45,558 nucleotides of DNA from Phycisphaerales bacterium (GTDB taxonomy: Bacteria > Planctomycetota > Phycisphaerae > Phycisphaerales > UBA1924): assembly GCA_016793015.1 (NCBI GenBank), contig JAEUJD010000060.1, positions 1 to 45,558 on the forward strand. Direction: 5' to 3'. The position numbers and the translations under genes were made by a program. The notes under the pieces were generated by a model. That model was given only the letters and a program-made list of their open reading frames with translations. It was not told where the DNA came from and did no database searches. Below are positions 42,676 to 45,558 of the stretch, piece by piece. Positions within the stretch are counted from its first letter, which is position 1. Every line of letters begins with the position of its first letter.

Positions 42676-44007
42676 TTGCTTTCTCGAACGCTCTCCGCGA
42701 CTTCGGCGCTCATCCTGTTCTTTCTCAATGCCTCGTGCGCTTCCAAGCCCGAGAAACCGGCCTTCACCGAGCAGCAGCGCGCCGCGCAGCTTGCTTCGTT
42801 TGACACCACCTATTCCAAGATAAAAGAGCGGCATTTCGATGTCGCCAAGGTCGGCGTCGATTGGGATGCCAAGCACGCGGAGCTCCGTCCCAAGGTCGAG
42901 CAGGCGCGGAACGAAGACGAGGCCCGGAATGCCACGAAAGAGCTGATCGCTTCGCTGAATCAATCGCACTTTGGCATCATCCCGGCCGAGGCGTACGAAG
43001 ACATCAATGCCCAAGCTCCGCCTGCCGCCGACCGTCCGCCAATCGATAACGGAGGCGACCCCGGTTTCGAGCTCCGCGAGATCGAAGGCCAGGCGGTCGT
43101 CACCCGCGTTGCGCCGGGGTCTGCCGCTCAGGCGGCCGGTGTCAAACGGGGCTGGGCGCTCACGTCCGTCAACGCAAAGCCGGTCGCACCGATCCTCGCG
43201 AAACTGCGGCGGGCGCACGGTGATTCGCGCGATCATGGGCTCATGGTCGCCGTGGCGCTGCGCTCGCTCCTCCACGGCCCGGAGGGGTCGATCTCGACTT
43301 TTGAGTTTCTCGGCGCCAATAACCAGCCGGTCGTTGTCGGGATCGAACTTCAGTCTCCGCAGGGAACGCCCGTTGAGTTTGGAAATCTGCCGACGATGTA
43401 TCTGGCCGTGGACCGCACGCCCCCCGCGCCCGGCATCGGGTACATGTGGTTCTCTGTCTGGTTCGATCCGCCCAAGCTCATGGGCGAACTTCAGGCAGCG
43501 ATCAAGGAATGCTCCGCGTGTCAGGGCTTCATCCTCGACCTGCGAGGCAATGTCGGGGGCATCGGCGCGCTCGCCATGGGCTTTGGAGGCTGGTTTGTCG
43601 ACAAGCCCGATCAACGGCTCGGCACGCTGATCACACGCGATTCGAGGCTGAACTTTGTGCTGAATCCACGCTCCGCCCCGTTCACTGGTCCGCTCGCGAT
43701 TCTCGTCGACGAGATGTCCGCCTCCACTTCCGAGATCTTCGCAGGGGGCATGCAGGACATCGGACGCGCCCGCGTCTTCGGAACGCCCACGCCCGGCGCA
43801 GCACTGCCCTCAACGGTCGAGATCCTCCCCAGCGGCGACCGCCTCCAATTCGCGTTTGCCAATTACATCAGCGCCAAGGGCGAGCCGCTCGAAGCCCAGG
43901 GCGTGCACATCGACGAAACTGTCGTAATCACGCGCAGCGCGCTCCTCGCCGGCCTCGACCCTGCACTCGACGCCGCTATTTCCTGGATCCGCTCGCAGCA
44001 GAAGTAA
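42676..44007 (+). CDS. S41-family peptidase homologue, lipoprotein, catalytic Lys absent
   Basis: C-terminal processing proteases cut proteins in the periplasm with a Ser-Lys dyad. The 443-residue protein begins with a lipoprotein-type signal (SATSALILFFLNASCAS, Cys21), then a helical region, a PDZ-like domain (about 130-190, VTRVAPGSAAQAAGVKRGWALTSVN) and an S41 core with LDLRGNVGGIG and DEMSASTSEIF. By alignment with E. coli Prc, Ser350 matches the nucleophile, but the residue 25 further on, normally Lys, is Ala375. It may use another mechanism (as in tricorn-type S41B members) or be inactive. The start is TTG 42676 with GGAGG upstream. Confidence 0.82.
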   Translation: MLSRTLSATSALILFFLNASCASKPEKPAFTEQQRAAQLASFDTTYSKIKERHFDVAKVGVDWDAKHAELRPKVEQARNEDEARNATKELIASLNQSHFGIIPAEAYEDINAQAPPAADRPPIDNGGDPGFELREIEGQAVVTRVAPGSAAQAAGVKRGWALTSVNAKPVAPILAKLRRAHGDSRDHGLMVAVALRSLLHGPEGSISTFEFLGANNQPVVVGIELQSPQGTPVEFGNLPTMYLAVDRTPPAPGIGYMWFSVWFDPPKLMGELQAAIKECSACQGFILDLRGNVGGIGALAMGFGGWFVDKPDQRLGTLITRDSRLNFVLNPRSAPFTGPLAILVDEMSASTSEIFAGGMQDIGRARVFGTPTPGAALPSTVEILPSGDRLQFAFANYISAKGEPLEAQGVHIDETVVITRSALLAGLDPALDAAISWIRSQQK

Positions 44008-44082
44008 CGTCCCCGCCGGACTCCGCCAAAGATAGTCGTTCGCGTTCAGATTCCACCCCCGCTCCGTGCTTGGAATGCCGCC

Positions 44083-44979
44083 ATGAATCGATTCCTCTCC
44101 GGTCTTGCACTCGTCTCTTCCATTGTGTGCGGTGCTCCGGCATTCGCTGCGGGCGATCCCGCCGCCCCGGCCCAGGCAACCCCCGGCGCGACCACTCCTG
44201 CCGCGAAGCCCGCGGAACCTCTGCCCGAAGCAAAGGCCATCATGGAGAAGTTCCTCGCTGCCATCGGCGGGGTCGAGCGGCTCAAACAGGTGAAGTCGCG
44301 TCAGGTCGCGTTGAACATGGAAATGCCGAGCGCCGGACTCAAGGGCCGCATGCAGATCTACCAGATGCCCCCCGCAATGGCGTACGCCGAGACCGAGCTC
44401 GCACAGATCGGCAAAGTCATGCAGGGTTCTGACGGCGAAACAGTTTGGGAATCGAGCCTCATCAGCGGCACCCGCATCCTCAAGGGCGCAGAGAAAGCCG
44501 CGTTCCTGCGCGGCATGCGGTTCAACGCCGACTATGACTACCAGGATCTCTTCAAGTCCATGACCACCACCGGGGTCGAAGCAATCGACAAGCGCCCCGC
44601 GTACGTCGTCGAGCTGGTCACGAGCGACGACACGAAAGAGACCCGTCTCTTCGACAAGGAATCCGGGCTGCTTGTCGGTATGCGCTCCACGAACAAATCG
44701 CAGATGGGCGAGATCGCAAGCGAAACCATCTTTTCCGACTACCGCGAAGTCGGCGGGATCAAGATGCCCTTCAGGATGGCCGTGAAGGCCATGCAGATTG
44801 AAATGATCACGACGGTCGAGAAGGCCGAGCTCGACACACCCATTCCCGCCGAACGGTTCGCGCTCCCCGACGAGGTCCAGGCGCTCCTCGCCAAGCAGCA
44901 GGCCGAGCCGCCCGCCCCCGCAACTCCGGCCCCCACCCCCACCCCAACCACTCCTCCCGCCCCGGCGGACAAGAAGTAG
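44083..44979 (+). CDS. Secreted protein of unknown function with LolA-like features
   Basis: A 298-residue protein with a Sec signal (1-22, ending AFA) and Pro/Ala/Thr-rich stretches after the signal (25-48) and at the C-terminus (271-298, alternating Pro/Thr/Ala, encoded by C-rich DNA). The core (about 50-265) starts with a helix (KAIMEKFLAAIGGVERLKQV) and contains alternating beta segments such as GKVMQGSDGETVWE and TRLFDKESGLLVGM. This looks like the LolA/outer-membrane lipoprotein-sorting fold, but I am not certain. ATG 44083 lies 75 bases after the S41 gene, and an ECF sigma gene follows 36 bases later, so the three may be linked. Confidence 0.7.
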   Translation: MNRFLSGLALVSSIVCGAPAFAAGDPAAPAQATPGATTPAAKPAEPLPEAKAIMEKFLAAIGGVERLKQVKSRQVALNMEMPSAGLKGRMQIYQMPPAMAYAETELAQIGKVMQGSDGETVWESSLISGTRILKGAEKAAFLRGMRFNADYDYQDLFKSMTTTGVEAIDKRPAYVVELVTSDDTKETRLFDKESGLLVGMRSTNKSQMGEIASETIFSDYREVGGIKMPFRMAVKAMQIEMITTVEKAELDTPIPAERFALPDEVQALLAKQQAEPPAPATPAPTPTPTTPPAPADKK

Positions 44980-45015
44980 TTTCGGGCGAGCCAATCTGTA
45001 CAGCCCACATCACCA

Positions 45016-45558
45016 GTGACCCGCGCCGAGTCTAATTCCGCCATTACCGTTCATGCGGCCTCCACCACGAGCTCGCCGGATGAATCCGCGCTTCTCGCGC
45101 GTCTGAAGGCGGGGGACAGCAGCGCCTATGAACAGGTCGTCCGGGAAATGGGCGGGCGCATGCTCGCCGTCGCACGCCGAATCCTGATCGATGAAAACGA
45201 ATCGCAGGACGCCGTGCAGGACGCGTTTGTCTCGGCATTCCGCAACATCGATAAGTTCGAAGGCAATTCGCAGATCGCGACCTGGCTTCACCGGATCACC
45301 GTGAACGCGTGCCTGATGCGCCTCCGAAAAAAGCGCCGCCAGGACGAGGTTTCGCTCGATTCGCTCCTCCCCACCTTCGGAGCCGATGGCCATCCGGCAC
45401 ATGAAGCCGGCACCTGGCGGCGGGCCTCCACCGGCGACGAACTGGCCGAAACCCGCGAGAGCATTCGCCTCGCGATCGCAAAACTTCCCGAGCATTACCG
45501 CATCGTCCTGGTCCTTCGCGACATCGAAGGCATGGACACCGCCCAGACCGCCGAGCTC
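45016..45558 (+). CDS. ECF-type RNA polymerase sigma factor, 3' end cut by window
   Basis: Alternative sigma factor of the extracytoplasmic function group. The 181 visible residues have region 2 (about 30-95: AYEQVVREMGGRMLAVARRI, ESQDAVQDAFVSAFRNIDKF, QIATWLHRITVNACLMRLRKK) and the start of region 4 (about 155-181: LAIAKLPEHYRIVLVLRDIEGMDTAQTAEL), cut in its helix-turn-helix. The start is GTG 45016, the first possible start after an in-frame stop at 44977, with no clear ribosome site. No anti-sigma factor is visible; it may lie beyond the window. Confidence 0.92.
   Translation, partial: MTRAESNSAITVHAASTTSSPDESALLARLKAGDSSAYEQVVREMGGRMLAVARRILIDENESQDAVQDAFVSAFRNIDKFEGNSQIATWLHRITVNACLMRLRKKRRQDEVSLDSLLPTFGADGHPAHEAGTWRRASTGDELAETRESIRLAIAKLPEHYRIVLVLRDIEGMDTAQTAEL

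Noticed and set aside
44930..44965. C-rich repeat near the end of the secreted protein gene as a regulatory or mobile repeat
   Set aside because: It simply encodes a Pro/Thr/Ala tail in frame.
1..45558. CRISPR arrays, tRNA or rRNA genes, insertion sequences, integrases
   Set aside because: None seen: no direct repeat series with spacers, no transposase or recombinase motif, no cloverleaf or rRNA-like segment noticed by eye.

Overview
The window is GC-rich, gene-dense bacterial DNA dominated by a large flagellar gene cluster. Mixed features (DUF4097-type solenoid proteins, a GH31 glucosidase, a large membrane-anchored TPR protein, frequent GTG/TTG starts, a Gram-positive-like flagellar gene order combined with a sigma-54 type regulator) suggest a planctomycete, perhaps of the Phycisphaerae. 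That placement is inference from gene content; there is no rRNA or other marker gene here.

Layout. Bases 1-7740 hold housekeeping and accessory genes: a cut polyprenyl diphosphate synthase, a SAM methyltransferase, a divergent DNA methyltransferase, a small membrane protein, asparagine synthase, an MscS channel, a Tat/lipoprotein-type amidase and folK. Bases 7804-18663 are the minus-strand flagellar arm, transcribed fliN-fliO-fliP-fliQ-fliR-flhB-flhA-flhF-flhG-(small membrane protein)-fliA, with ATGA or TGATG overlaps at several junctions. This arm encodes part of the C-ring, the type III export gate, the FlhF/FlhG placement GTPase/ATPase pair and sigma-28. Bases 18830-23007 form a non-flagellar island: two paralogous DUF4097-like exported proteins with an 18-residue TSNG repeat, and a GH31 glucosidase. 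Bases 23210-42585 are the plus-strand flagellar arm: a TPR membrane protein, a FlgN-like chaperone, a histidine kinase and an NtrC-family regulator, then flgB-flgC-fliE-fliF-fliG-fliH-fliI-fliJ-(MotE-like)-fliK-flgD-(TIGR02530-like)-flgE-(MotA-like)-fliL. Bases 42676-45558 carry an S41-type protease homologue, a secreted protein of unknown role and a cut ECF sigma factor.

How it works together. The gene order of the two arms, joined end to end, closely follows the Bacillus-type fla/che operon, but here it is broken at the fliM/fliY point and the halves lie back to back. The most notable regulatory observation is a family of near-identical sigma-54 (-24/-12) elements, [T/G][T/C]GGC-N7-TTGCG, directly upstream of flgB, flgC, fliE, flgD and flgE. 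They lie beside a kinase/regulator pair whose regulator keeps the GAFTGA loop needed to contact sigma-54. This suggests that hook-basal-body genes are switched on by an NtrC-type cascade, each through its own promoter, while fliA supplies the late sigma factor. FliM, MotB, FlgG/F/H/I, FlgK/L, FlgM and flagellin are not in the window.

No tRNA, rRNA, CRISPR array, insertion sequence or integrase was seen. No gene-free stretch exceeds about 200 bases. The longest gaps (8662-8854, 11709-11892, 18664-18829, 20629-20805, 23008-23209, 30302-30495) are described under features or findings where something was visible; in 11709-11892, 18664-18829, 20629-20805 and 23008-23209 I saw nothing convincing.
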